Origin: Hirundichthys speculiger
Taxonomy: Eukaryota; Chordata; Actinopteri; Beloniformes; Exocoetidae
Length of the DNA: 64,000 nucleotides
Reading direction: 5' to 3'
Assembly: GCA_018398805.1 (NCBI GenBank)
Contig: JAGFBZ010002933.1
Coordinates: 1-64,000, forward strand
Shown here piece after piece: positions 12,001 to 23,300 of this stretch. The notes beneath the pieces were generated by a model. It was not told where the DNA came from. It worked only from the letters and a program-made list of their open reading frames with translations, and made no database searches. Both the position numbers and the translations under genes were made by a program. Each line of letters begins with the position of its first letter. Position 1 is the stretch's first letter.

Positions 12001-14736
12001 ATGGGCCCTGACTGAAGGCTGCTAGCCACGGCTACAGTAGGATGCCTAGCAGCCTGAAGCAGCTAACATGGGCCCTGACTGAAGGCTGCTAGCCACGGCT
12101 ACAGTAGGATGCCTAGCAGCCTGAAGCAGCTAACATGGGCCCTGTCTGAAGGCTGCTAGCCACAGTAGCTGCTAGCCACGGCTACAGTAGGATGCCTAGC
12201 AGCCTGAAGCAGCTAACATGGGCCCTGTCTGAAGGCTGCTAGCCACGGCTACAGTAGGATGCCTAGCAGCCTGAAGCAGCTAACATGGGCCCTGACTGAA
12301 GGCTGCTAGCCACGGCTACAGTAGGATGCCTAGCAGCCTGAAGCAGCTAACATGGGCCCTGTCTGAAGGCTGCTAGCCACAGTAGCTGCTAGCCACGGCT
12401 ACAGTAGGATGCCTAGCAGCCTGAAGCAGCTAACATGGGCCCTGTCTGAAGGCTGCTAGCCACGGCTACAGTAGGATGCCTAGCAGCCTGAAGCAGCTAA
12501 CATGGGCCCTGTCTGAAGGCTGCTAGCCACAGTAGCTGCTAGCCACGGCTACAGTAGGATGCCTAGCAGCCTGAAGCAGCTAACATGGGCCCTGTCTGAA
12601 GGCTGCTAGCCACGGCTACAGTAGGATGCCTAGCAGCCTGAAGCAGCTAACATGGGCCCTGACTGAAGGCTGCTAGCCACGGCTACAGTAGGATGCCTAG
12701 CAGCCTGAAGCAGCTAACATGGGCCCTGTCTGAAGGCTGCTAGCCACAGTAGCTGCTAGCCACGTACAGTAGGATGCCTAGCAGCCTGAAGCAGCTAACA
12801 TGGGCCCTGTCTGAAGGCTGCTAGCCACGGCTACAGTAGGATGCCTAGCAGCCTGAAGCAGCTAACATGGGCCCTGTCTGAAGGCTGCTAGCCACGGCTA
12901 CAGTAGGATGCCTAGCAGCCTGAAGCAGCTAACATGGGCCCTGTCTGAAGGCTGCTAGCCACGGCTACAGTAGGATGCCTAGCAGCCTGAAGCAGCTAAC
13001 ATGGGCCCTGACTGAAGGCTGCTAGCCACGGCCACAGTAGGATGCCTAGCAGCCTGAAGCAGCTAACATGGGCCCTGTCTGAAGGCTGCTAGCCACGGCT
13101 ACAGTAGGATGCCTAGCAGCCTGAAGCAGCTAACATGGGCCCTGACTGAAGGCTGCTAGCCACGGCCACAGTAGGATGCCTAGCAGCCTGAAGCAGCTAA
13201 CATGGGCCCTGACTGAAGGCTGCTAGCCACGGCTACAGTAGGATGCCTAGCAGCCTGAAGCAGCTAACATGGGCCCTGACTGAAGGCTGCTAGCCACGGC
13301 TACAGTAGGATGCCTAGCAGCCTGAAGCAGCTAACATGGGCCCTGTCTGAAGGCTGCTAGCCACAGTAGCTGCTAGCCACGGCTACAGTAGGATGCCTAG
13401 CAGCCTGAAGCAGCTAACATGGGCCCTGTCTGAAGGCTGCTAGCCAGCCACGGCTACAGTAGGATGCCTAGCAGCCTGAAGCAGCTAACATGGGCCCTGA
13501 CTGAAGGCTGCTAGCCACGGCTACAGTAGGATGCCTAGCAGCCTGAAGCAGCTAACATGGGCCCTGTCTGAAGGCTGCTAGCCACGGCTACAGTAGGATG
13601 CCTAGCAGCCTGAAGCAGCTAACATGGGCCCTGACTGAAGGCTGCTAGCCACGGCTACAGTAGGATGCCTAGCAGCCTGAAGCAGCTAACATGGGCCCTG
13701 TCTGAAGGCTGCTAGCCACGGCTACAGTAGGATGCCTAGCAGCCTGAAGCAGCTAACATGGGCCCTGACTGAAGGCTGCTAGCCACGGCTACAGTAGGAT
13801 GCCTAGCAGCCTGAAGCAGCTAACATGGGCCCTGACTGAAGGCTGCTAGCCACGGCTACAGTAGGATGCCTAGCAGCCTGAAGCAGCTAACATGGGCCCT
13901 GACTGAAGGCTGCTAGCCACGGCTACAGTAGGATGCCTAGCAGCCTGAAGCAGCTAACATGGGCCCTGTCTGAAGGCTGCTAGCCACAGTAGCTGCTAGC
14001 CACGGCTACAGTAGGATGCCTAGCAGCCTGAAGCAGCTAACATGGGCCCTGACTGAAGGCTGCTAGCCACGGCTACAGTAGGATGCCTAGCAGCCTGAAG
14101 CAGCTAACATGGGCCCTGTCTGAAGGCTGCTAGCCACGGCTACAGTAGGATGCCTAGCAGCCTGAAGCAGCTAACATGGGCCCTGTCTGAAGGCTGCTAG
14201 CCACGGCTACAGTAGGATGCCTAGCAGCCTGAAGCAGCTAACATGGGCCCTGTCTGAAGGCTGCTAGCCACGGCTAGCCACGGCAACAGTAGGATGCCTA
14301 GCAGCCTGAAGCAGCTAACATGGGCCCTGTCTGAAGGCTGCTAGCCACAGTAGCTGCTAGCCACGGCTACAGTAGGATGCCTAGCAGCCTGAAGCAGCTA
14401 ACATGGGCCCTGACTGAAGGCTGCTAGCCACGGCTACAGTAGGATGCCTAGCAGCCTGAAGCAGCTAACATGGGCCCTGACTGAAGGCTGCTAGCCACGG
14501 CTACAGTAGGATGCCTAGCAGCCTGAAGCAGCTAACATGGGCCCTGACTGAAGGCTGCTAGCCACGGCTACAGTAGGATGCCTAGCAGCCTGAAGCAGCT
14601 AACATGGGCCCTGTCTGAAGGCTGCTAGCCACGGCTACAGTAGGCTGCCTGGCAGCCTGAAGCAGCTAACATGGGCCCTGACTGAAGGCTGCTAGCCACA
14701 GTAGCTGCTAGCTACAGTAGGATGCTAGCTGGACTG
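1..14736. repeat. 67-bp satellite array with an 83-bp insertion form
   Basis: About 14.7 kb of head-to-tail monomers, almost identical, running off the left edge. The basic unit is 67 bp and contains ggatgcctagcagcctgaag followed by cagctaacatgggccctg, then A or T, then ctgaaggctgctagcc. Roughly fifty units carry an extra 16 bp (acagtagctgctagcc), a partial internal duplication, giving an 83-bp form. I estimate a little over 200 units in view. Rare private variants occur, for example near 365, 3510, 4722, 6505, 7665, 8232, 8528, 8628, 9541, 9580, 12765, 13445 and 14275. Stops occur in every frame and no ORF of 60 codons exists, so it is not coding. Copies decay from about 14640 and end near 14736. 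Function is unknown; the homogeneity suggests recent amplification or concerted evolution. Confidence 0.97.
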
Positions 14737-15310
14737 CCTCTGGCTCAGTAGCTTCTACTTTTAACAGCAGCTGGGTCCTTTGGTCAAGTGACCTTTGTCT
14801 CAGACTTTTTCAGGACCCTTGCAAGATGACTAAGCAGACCACAAGCCAACGGCTGCCAATAAGGTGCTCGGCTCCCCGTTGCTCAAACAGCTCACTACGG
14901 CTTCCTTGGAGATAGCGGGAACCCGTGGAGACGGCGGGAACCCATGGAGCTCATTTGTGTCATTCCAGCAGCAACATCTGAAATGAGGACTGAAGAACAG
15001 ACCTGGTCAGAATCAATGTAGTGTGACATTAGTTAGCTTTATAGGTTAACATGAGCTAAGCCCATCAACTAAAAATTGTTCAAATTATGAAACACTAAAT
15101 ATTTTTAATTTATTCAGATCTCTTATTTGAATTCAGGGATATTCAAAGATCCAGCTCCAGAACATTCCTGTGATGTCACGCATTTTCGTGGACGACAGAC
15201 TGACACTTTCAGGTCAAACAGATTCTAGCAGAAACATGCCTGTTGTAGGTCCAGGTTTTCTTATGGGATTCTTAGTCACCAAAGGTGTAAGGAAACTCCT
15301 GAATCCACTC

Positions 15311-15343
<33 letters not shown>

Positions 15344-16300
15344 GACTAAAAAGAAATAGTAAAAGTTGAAAATAGCACTGCAGATGAGGTGATAAATCCT
15401 GATAAGTCAGAGTCTATGGTAGATTTTGACCAGAATAATCCATGGCCAAGTATCCAGCAGGCTAAGATATTGATGGATAACAACACAAGCTGTCACTGTG
15501 TTTGAAAAGAAACAGATAGGTGGCATAATCTAAAGCTTTTGTGCATAAAGTGTAGAAAAGGAACTAGATCTTTGAGGAGTTGATATGTTGAACAGATGAC
15601 TGAACAGGGTGGCGTCAAGCATCAGGGAACTGACATGTGGATCCGTTGAGTTGTTTCATCAGAAGTTGTGAAAATTTCAGTTTTTAACACTGTATTTAGG
15701 TTTTTTTTTAAATCTTCACCTCAGCTGATGCTTGCAAGTGAAATCGTGCACTTAATTTAATTTAATTTTTTAATTTAACAGAAGAATATAAGCTCTGGCA
15801 GTGCAACTAAGAACATATTTGCATGTGCAGGTATTTTCATGCATGTGACAAGTGTAATGTTATGGAGAATGGTAGAAAGGATTTTTTTTTGGCAGTGGAG
15901 CTGAATGAGTCTTTTGGAGGAAGAGCTCCACTGCCTCTGGAGAGCATCATTGTCGTGGAAAATTTGAATACAAGATGCTTCAGATGTTGTGTTAGGTACA
16001 CCAAAGAAACTCAGAGATAAAAGGGCTCAACAGACTCGATTATGCACTGTGACAAAAATTTTCCCCGGGAGAAGGGCAGTTACACGTTGTCTTTAAGAGA
16101 TTTCCTTTCGCACCTACAGAAAGGAATTCCTGTCCCTTGTTTTAGCAGACTTCCACCACCTACTGAAATGTGTATTGAACACCTATAAAACAGATGTAAA
16201 TGTTTGTTACGACGGAAACAACCATCCAGTCTGCAGGCTACATGACTGTGTCCTGCTGCTGCGCTCAGTTAAAATAAACTTGGTTAAATTTTGAGCTCTC
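14737..16300. other. Unique non-coding stretch beside the satellite
   Basis: No recognised gene. It holds a short imperfect duplication at about 14912-14950 (two versions of gcgggaacccNtggag), a long A-tract at about 15318-15343 typical of a retroposed 3' end or slippage, and an isolated 65-codon plus-strand ORF at 15823-16020. That ORF is cysteine-containing but I cannot place it in a family; it may be chance. Confidence 0.5.
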
Positions 16301-16329
16301 TGCTGTTGCATTTTGTTAAGGATCTATAA

Positions 16330-16630
16330 TGTAGTTTGTGCAATTTATGAAAATTGCCACAACAGTCACGAAGGGGGATCGCTTATTGTCCAAGACAATC
16401 CGTGATTCAGCATCCTCCTGTCCCTCACTGAAATCAAATATTTCCAGTCCCTGTCCACTGATGTTTCCAGCCTTATGGATCAGTCTGTCAATTCTGCTGG
16501 TGTACCTGGCTCTGATGCTGCCCTTCAGCGGACCACAGCAAAGTAGACGGCATTTTCTACAACAGACTGGTAGAAGATCTCCAACAACTGCCCTGATTTC
16601 CTGTCTGTCTCTCTCACTGTTAATAAAGGC
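16330..16630 (-). pseudogene. LINE reverse-transcriptase C-terminal remnant
   Basis: Two overlapping minus-strand frames together resemble the end of a teleost LINE ORF2. One frame reads FYQSVVENAVYFAVV; the other continues as KGSIRARYTSRIDRLIHKAG and then a stretch ending in LDN. This is the pattern of the region after the RT palm and thumb in L2/CR1-like fish LINEs (family knowledge from memory). The reading frame changes near 16540, so it cannot encode a working protein. It is short and 5' truncated, as usual for dead LINE copies. The plus-strand frame at 16338-16652 is its shadow. Confidence 0.5.
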
Positions 16631-16639
16631 CACAAGTGC

Positions 16640-17815
16640 TGCAAATACTTAAAAAAAAAAGATGGCTGCCAACCCACATGGTAGCTGCAGGAAGCAACCT
16701 GCTGATAATCATAAATGGGTGTATGTAGTATGGTTAATGAAAAAGAGAAAAGAAAAACAGAGAGTAAATTCAATAAAGCTAGAATGTTTTCTCCACAGTT
16801 CTCCAGAGTTGCACTGATGTGAAGACAACTTCACGATGTTGCTCTGAAATAGGAAATAGAGATGTCAGTAGCTTTCAGAAATTAAAAAAAAACATATCAG
16901 TGGGACCGATGATCTAGTTCTAAAGGTCCAACACACAAGAAAAGGAAACAGAACAACACTAAACAAAGCTCTCCCCAGACACAAAAGCCTCTTGTGAATC
17001 CTGACAGAAGCCAGTGGCAGCATTTGACATCTATGAGATCTGAGCTGATGATCCAGGCTCAGTATGACAGGCCAGGGTTGAAACATGCTGACATCCAGGA
17101 ACTGCTCTCTCTATTCTCTCCATCTGGTTGACCAGGAGATGCAGCGTTGACGTACCAACAGCAGCTGGACTGTCTTCCTTCCTGGGTCGGTCTGAAGCCA
17201 CTCACCTGGCAGGATGCACACAGGTGTGTTGGTCCTTCCATACGCTGGCAGGTCACTCCATTGGTGTGCGTCGAAGCCGGACAAGACTTGTGGCTGTCCT
17301 TGAGGGCTCCTCCAGACATGTTGCCAGGAAATGCAGACCATTGGCTGGTTACTGAGGAGTTACTAGAACAGTGGAGATACCAGAGCTGCTGGACCTCCAC
17401 AGTTACAGAAGGCAGAGAACTTGGTCACTGTAGGCCATGCTTTGTAGTTCAGATGGTCAGCATGAGAGCTTCAGTCATTACAGGTTACCAGAGGCAGAGA
17501 GATGCTGCACCTCTGCTGGAGGAGGTCAAACACTGGTGGTTTGACTCAAACCAGCAGGTCGTCAGGCTTTGCTGGACCACATGGTGGCCCAACATCACCC
17601 TGAGGTCCAAAGACTGGGATGCTGGTTGTAGTCTTTGGCTCTTTAGCTACACCATCATGTTATGCCTGGGAGTGGAAGAACACTCAACAATTCAAGGTTA
17701 ACATAGCTCATAAATAATACCAAAACACTGTAATTGGCCATGAACTTGAATGCTTCTCTTTGAAACTTTTTTTTCCAATCTTATTTAATCCATGAACTTG
17801 TAACCTTTATTTGCT
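16640..17815. other. No recognised gene; uncharacterised open frames
   Basis: The longest open frames are plus 17147-17701 (184 codons) and minus 17059-17400 (113 codons), which overlap each other. Neither shows a domain, signal peptide or motif I recognise, and no splice context ties them to a gene. They may be remnants of a repeat. Confidence 0.4.
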
Positions 17816-17817
17816 TG

Positions 17818-18580
17818 GCTGCTTGGGATCTGCAGCTCTTGCTGGAGCGGTTCGCAGCAGAATGTGAAGCAGCAGGGATGAGAATCAGCATCTCCAAATC
17901 TGAGACCATGGTCCTCAGTCAGAAAAGGGTAGAATGCCTCCTCCGGGTCGGGAGTGAGGTTCTGCCTCAAGTGGAGGAGTTTCAGTATCTCGGGGTCTTG
18001 TTCACCAGTGATGGGAGAAAAGGAGCAGGAGATCGACAGATGGATTAGTGCAGCGTCTGCTGTGGTGCGGACTCTGTACCGGTCCGTTGTGGTGAAGAGA
18101 GAGCTGAGCCAAAAGGCAAGGCTCTCTGTTTACCGGTCGATCTTTGTTCCAACCCTCACCTATGGTCATGAACTGTGGGTAGTGACCGAAAGAATGAGAT
18201 CGTGGATACAAGCGGCGGAAATGAGTTTTCTCCGCAGGGTGGCTGGACTCTCCCTTAGAGATAGGGTGATAAGTTCAGTCATTCGGGAGAGACTCAGAGT
18301 AGAGCCGCTGCTCCTTCAGTTGAGGTCCTCTCATTAGGATGCCCCCCGGACGCCTCCCTGGAGAGGTGTTTAAGGCATGTCCAACTGGGAAAAGACCACA
18401 GGGAAGACCCAGGACCCGCTGGAGAGATTATATCTCTCAGCTGGCCTGGGAGCGCCTCAGGATTCTCCCAGAGGAGCTTGTGGAGGCGGCCGAGGGGAGG
18501 GAGGTCTGGGCCTCTCTGCTGAAGCTGCTGCCCCCGGGAGCCGACTTCGGATAAGCGGAAGTTAATGGATGGATGGATAG
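17818..18580 (+). pseudogene. 5'-truncated, frameshifted LINE ORF2 3' end (RTE/Rex-like)
   Basis: Three successive frames encode the C-terminal part of a teleost LINE RT. First comes RFAAECEAAGMRISISKSE and VEEFQYLGVLFTSDGR, then AASAVVRTLYRSVVVKRELS with TYGHELWV and AAEMSFLRRVAGLSLRDRV, and last MPPGRLPGEVF and RPRTRWRDYISQLAWERL. A frameshift lies near 18010. About 13 bp appear to be missing near 18330, where the segment before MPPGRL should be. The ORF ends at about 18554 and is followed by a (TGGA)n tail at 18567-18578, the kind of short tandem 3' tail known for RTE-type LINEs such as Rex3. The same 3' end recurs in antisense at about 47543-47701. Family name is from memory; the LINE call itself is firm. 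Confidence 0.75.
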
Positions 18581-18759
18581 GAATGCAGAGGGTCAGATGC
18601 AGAGTTCAACTTCCTTGACCTCTGTTTATCTGTCTGTCTGTCTGTGTACAAGATAACTTAAAACGTCATCGATGGATTTTGATTAAATTTTCAGGAGTTG
18701 CGGAAATGTGAAAAGGATAAACTTATTTCATTTTGGATGGATCCAAAAGAAATCCTGGA

Positions 18760-19016
18760 TTCTTGAACCAGGTCCTGCTCAAGGATTCTTCCTCTTAAAG
18801 TGGAGTTTTTTCTTGCCACTGTTTGGCTTAAAGGTTTTTTCTCCCTCTGTGGGAGTTTTTTTTACCTGCCACTATCATTGATTGGATTTAATATTATAAT
18901 TCTAGTTAATGATATTTACTCGGGGCTCATGATCTGGGTCTTTGTAAAGCGCCTAGAGACAATTGTCATTGTAACAGACGCTATACAAATAAAATTGAAT
19001 TGAATTGAATTGAATT
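18760..19016 (+). repeat. L2-type LINE 3' UTR / LINE-tailed SINE end
   Basis: Non-coding block typical of teleost L2-like 3' ends: a T-rich segment with gttttttcttgccactgt, then gtaaagcgcctagagacaat and gctatacaaataaaattgaa, finishing in tandem TTGAA copies up to 19016. Only the 3' part is present, consistent with 5' truncation. The 62-codon-scale ORF within it is meaningless. Confidence 0.7.
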
Positions 19017-19169
19017 CTGGATCACTTTCAAATTTTCGATAATCGTTGCGTTTAGTGGAGGTCTGCGCTCTCTGAGTGCTTTTCTAGTTCTAAGATACAT
19101 TTCTTACAGGTTTTTATGTTATTTCATGTATCATTTATAATTTATTAAAATAAATTATGTTCGAATTTT

Positions 19170-19291
19170 GGGGGGCTTGGAACGGATTAGGGCATTTACA
19201 TGGAAAATGTGGCTCTACTTATGAAAGTTTCAGGTTACGAAACTACTTCCAGAACCAATTAATTTCGTAAATAGAGGTGCCACTGTACTCT
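19170..19291. mobile_element. Possible Tigger/pogo-like transposon end
   Basis: Contains ggaacggattagggcattta and, at the right end, ccagaaccaattaatttcgt followed by aggtgccactgta. This layout matches what I remember of pogo/Tigger-type termini in vertebrates. Only one end is visible, so no TIR pair or TA duplication can be shown. Confidence 0.3.
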
Positions 19292-19790
19292 GGACCAGTC
19301 CATACATACATTTCTTCCAAAACAGTCATAAAGAATTCAGTCTGCAACAAATGAGTACAAGTCAATAAAAGAGTAAAGAAAAGTCACGTGAAATGAGATG
19401 AAAAACTGTAAAAGAAGAGCAATATATTTCATATTGCACCTCACAGCAATGGTCAGACACATCTGGATTGATCAGTTTGTCCAATAATGGCACACAGGAA
19501 ACAAAAGAGCTGGCTGAAGTTCAGGACGTAGTGTAGCTGTGATTTTAGCTTTTTTGTTCACCAAAAATCTAAGAGATACTGGAGCTTGGTTGGGATGGTG
19601 GGACTGCTCGCGGTGGGCACCAGAAAGTTTCCCTTATTTTTAAATCCAAAACTTGACAGGTATGATCCTCACACACACCCACACACACCTGACAGGTCGT
19701 GCAAAGCTGTGGCTGCAGAGGTAGATGCTCCTCATGTGGACCAGTGGGAGCTGCTCCAAAATATTTCAGAAGTGCCCCTGAATTTACAAT

Positions 19791-20233
19791 TGTTGTGGTC
19801 AACCTGACCTTCCCCGGACTGCTGATCTGTGGACTCAAAGTAAGATTAATCTGAATTCAATAATAGTCATGACACTCAAGTTTCGCCTTTGCAAAGGGAG
19901 AAATCAGCTGACAGACCCCGCGGTCTGTCCTCCTGCTCGTCCAGCTGAATTCTGACTCTCTGCAGCTCACAGGCTGCTTTTATTGACACATGCAGGGCTT
20001 AAAACATTTGGCTAGATACAATCACTTTTATGGTAGTTTCAAAGCAAACTCCCCCATTGTGCCAAAACAGTTTCTTCCTCTAATAAGAACCTTTCACCCT
20101 GACACAGCCCAGTTGTCTTTTTAGTGCCTGTCCTTTATGACTCAAGCTCAGCCCGTGACCTGCAGACCTTTTAACAACTTAATTTTACTCTTAATATATG
20201 TGTCCAAATATGCAAGCACAATTATAATTCCCA
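19791..20233 (-). repeat. ERV-A 3' LTR
   Basis: 443 bp. On the element strand it opens TGGGAATTATAA and closes GACCACAACA. It carries an AATAAA polyadenylation signal (plus strand ttttatt near 19979-19985). Against the 5' LTR I count about seven substitutions and two small indels, one of about 11 bp near 19832-19846, or roughly 2 percent substitution divergence. Confidence 0.92.
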
Positions 20234-20247
20234 AATTTCCCCCTTTT
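20234..20247 (-). other. ERV-A polypurine tract
   Basis: Minus-strand AAAAGGGGGAAATT directly abuts the 3' LTR start. This is the usual plus-strand DNA synthesis primer of retroviruses and supports the orientation of the provirus. Confidence 0.85.
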
Positions 20248-20560
20248 GAACTCTTTTAAGAGTTCAACACATCAAAACACATATATCACATCATATTCAA
20301 GCAATCACATATACAGATTTCACAGACACAAATTTGAAAGTTCTCTTTGAGAGTGGGAGGGAAACTCAACCACTCTGTTGCTCCTTCTTCTCCTTTGTTC
20401 TTCGATCTTGAGGGTAGACTACCTCAAAGGTTGTGCTCACCACCTTGGGGATTATTCTGCCCCTTGTTGGTTGGTGGTGAGAGTGAGTGTGGGGGTCGAC
20501 TTCCCCACACTCACAGGCTCAGACTGGGGGTTATTCTACCCCTTCTTGAGTCTGGCTCCG
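20248..20560 (-). other. ERV-A region between integrase and PPT; no env
   Basis: Only about 310 bp separate the end of the integrase frame from the polypurine tract. No signal peptide, CXXC surface motif, fusion peptide or transmembrane segment is visible. The stretch has two versions of a gggttattctRcccctt-type sequence (about 20451 and 20530), suggesting a small local duplication. Env has been lost or was never present in this copy. Confidence 0.55.
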
Positions 20561-21400
20561 TTACTCTTTCCCAGGTGGAGTGGCTTCCTTCAGGTCTGCC
20601 TTGACCTGTGACAGAGATCTCTGTGGCTCTGCTGCTGCTGCACACTGACTCCAATGGAACCAGGTGTCTCCTTTTTCTCTCAACCTCACAGCGTGCGACG
20701 TTCTTTCGATGATCTGGAACGGTCCTGTCCACCTGGGTTCAGACCACTTACGCTTCATGACCTTCAAGAGGATCCAATCTGTTTCAGGATCGGAGCCCTC
20801 TGTTGTTCCCTCAGGTCGCTGTGGAATCTGTTTGGAGAAAGCTGACACAAGGCTGTGAAGATTTTATAGTACGCCTTGTGTGATTGTTCTAAGTTCTCTG
20901 AGTCTGAGCATGGCAGCCTAGTGCTACGTCCTGAGAATGGTCTTCCTGTCTGCAGTTCATGTGGAGTTAATCCTACTGTCTGAACCACTGAGCTTCTTAT
21001 GGACATGAGAGCTAGTGGTAATACTTCAACCCAATTCATTTGGTTCTGTGCACAGATTTTGCCCAATTTAAATTTGAGGTTTTGGTTCATTCTTTCGACC
21101 TTTCCCTGAGATTACAGGTGTAATGGTTGATCAGACATTTGATAACTGTTTTTCTGTCCTCGTTTTCTGCAGGCCATGCTTCTGACCAGCCTGTGAATGC
21201 ATCTACACATACCAATAAGTATCTGTGACCGTTCACTCTTTCAATCATGTCGATGTAGTCAATGATGATTTCTCTTCCTGCCACTGCTTCCGTGGGAAAC
21301 CTTCCTAATCCCTGTTTGAAAGTCGGTCTCGAGTTGTACACCTGGCATAATTTACATCCGTTCACCCAGTCAACTACCATCTGTTTCATGTAGGGATGTC
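20561..21400 (-). pseudogene. ERV-A integrase remnant
   Basis: Three minus-strand frames give parts of a retroviral integrase. 21389-21087 has the second half of the zinc domain (GCKLCQ) and the start of the catalytic core (IDYIDMI, LVCVDAFTGWSEAW). 21090-20764 gives later core (WVEVLPLALMSIRSS and LTPHELQTGRPF). 20848-20561 gives the C-terminal SH3-like part (KRKWSEPRWTGPFQI and WFHWSQC) seen in gammaretroviral integrases. Frameshifts separate the blocks and the segment that should hold the second catalytic Asp and the Glu is disrupted, so it is dead. Plus-strand frames here are shadows. Confidence 0.8.
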
Positions 21401-21457
21401 ACCAATTGTTCAGGTTCCTCATCATTGTCCTTACATGTCCTACACCGCGTGCTTCTT

Positions 21458-22970
21458 CTAATGCATTTTACTAATTCCTGAGGGTAAAAGGAGTCTACCA
21501 TCTGGGCTTCTCCATAAACCTTCTCCATCTTGTCTACCTCCTCTTGCCTTCCATAATGTCTTTTCCTCAGGTGAGGCCCCCTTTTGGAGTTTCACTACCT
21601 CTTCTAATCTTAGCTCTGGAGAACATTCACTCTCTGAACTCATCATAATCAACTTCACATGATATCCTGCACATTTCTTAGCTGCCTGGTCTGCTGCATT
21701 GTTCCCTTTGCCTATCTTGGACTCACTTTCATCATATCCTTTACACGTAATCACTGCAACCTCTGCTGGCTACAAAAATGCCTCTACCTACTCCTGCATT
21801 TACTGCCCCTGCTGCATATGCTGAGTCTGTGTAGATGTTCACCTGCAACCCTTCTGTCTCATGTCTGTCAACATCCATCAGTGTACAGATCTACTGCTTC
21901 CTCTAGTGGTGTGCTCTGTAAGTCTGATCTGACTTTCTCTTCCTTCATCACCTGTTCCTGAGGTGTTCATTCTGTCTGCCATGTTGATCCCTTCGTGGGT
22001 GTATGCGATGTTTGGAGCTTCTAATGCTTGGCTGATTTTTTGTTGTCTGAGTGGGGACATTGTGAACGCTTGTGAGTTCACATATGCTACAACCGCATGT
22101 GATGTGAGTATCCTGAGCGGATGTCCCATCACCACATGTGCTGTTTTTTTGAATTACTTTGGCTACCGCTGCTGCATGCTTTGTGCATTCGTGGTGCCTT
22201 TTTTTCAAAGTTATCTAACATTATACTGATATACATCGTCTCTCTCCCCCTTTTTTCTGGAACAGAACTGCATTTGCACTATGTGATGTTCCAGAAACAT
22301 CCAAATAAAAAGTACTGGAGTAATCAGGTGAGGCCAGCTCTGTAGCGGTGGCTAAAGCTTGATTTTTTATGAAAGCTTCTTCTTCCTCTATGTCCCAGTC
22401 TAGAGGAACCTTCAGTTTTCGCATGCCTTTATGTTTGACCATGAGTCTGAGTAGCTGGGTGAGGTCAGCGCGCTCTCTACCATGATGCCTATCTCCCTGT
22501 ACATGTTCTAAAGCGGCCTCATCTACTGCTTCACAAGATATTCTGTCTGTATGCGTACCTGGCGAGAAGTACACTCGTGGAGTCTCCGTGAAGATCCAAT
22601 CCTTCTGGGTAAGGGAGAGTTCTAACACACCACCTAATTCTCTAGCCTGGTGTCCCAGACGCAGAGCCAAGGATACATGGGGAACACTGTCTGCATTCAT
22701 CTTAAACCAGCTGTGCTGTGCTGGGGTCAACAGGGTGTGTGCTACCACCTCCTCTGGGGCAGCGTAGATATTTCTAGTTACAATCTCCCATTTCTGACCT
22801 TCTAACTCATCCTCAAACTCCAGATGATAAATATCGTTCTGGTGTCTATCGTAGAACAATGTCACATGCAAGGGGCTGTAGGAGACACATAAAGGTGGAG
22901 ACCAGAGGACCAGGGTTTCCAAGCCAGTAAACAGAGAGGATACCTCGGTGCTTTGGTGTTTCTGGGTCAA
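21458..22970 (-). pseudogene. ERV-A pol middle: pre-RT segment and RNase H, RT core missing
   Basis: 22970-22221 begins with a segment ending TPAQHSWFKM and PHVSLALRLGHQARELG. It then passes within a few dozen residues to AFIKNQALATATELASPDYS and FYLDVSGTSHSANAVLFQKK, the RT connection and RNase H start. The RT fingers/palm with a YxDD box are not seen, so an internal deletion is likely near 22500-22400. Downstream frames to 21458 contain GKGNNAADQAAKKCAGY, the RNase H end. Multiple frameshifts. Confidence 0.7.
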
Positions 22971-23300
22971 TCAGAGCCCAGTATAGGTCCATTAAAGGCT
23001 ACTGGAGTGGTTGCAGGAGATACTGGTGTTCCCCACCAGGGGCTGCGTTTTGACAGTTCAGTGTGGTGCCGTCAGGGAGGCAAACCCTTCAGGTCCACAA
23101 AGGATGGAGGCGCCAAGTTTGATCAGCAAGTCTCTTCCCAACAGTTTAGCAGGTACCTCTGGTGAATACAAAAAGCTGTGAATGAAGGCCTATGGCCCTA
23201 TCAGGGCGGTCAAGGGTTTAGTAAATGGCAGAGTCTGTTTTTTCCCCCAAAAATCCAACAGCAGAAGTGGAATGGGCAGATAGTTGCTGTTTGACCCCCT
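22971..23300 (-). pseudogene. ERV-A protease remnant
   Basis: The minus strand shows a retroviral protease C-terminal half (SPEVPAKLLGRDLLIKLGA, with a stop and frame changes nearby). Where the catalytic D-S/T-G should stand, near 23245, the frame reads D-F-W-G, so the active site is lost. Order between gag NC and the pol middle is correct. Confidence 0.6.

Noticed and set aside
1..14736. CRISPR-like array
   Set aside because: Units are contiguous copies with no unique spacers; the 16-bp insert is itself repeated. This is a eukaryotic satellite.
17059..17701. Protein-coding gene on either strand
   Set aside because: Overlapping antisense frames without domains, splice sites or homology that I recognise.
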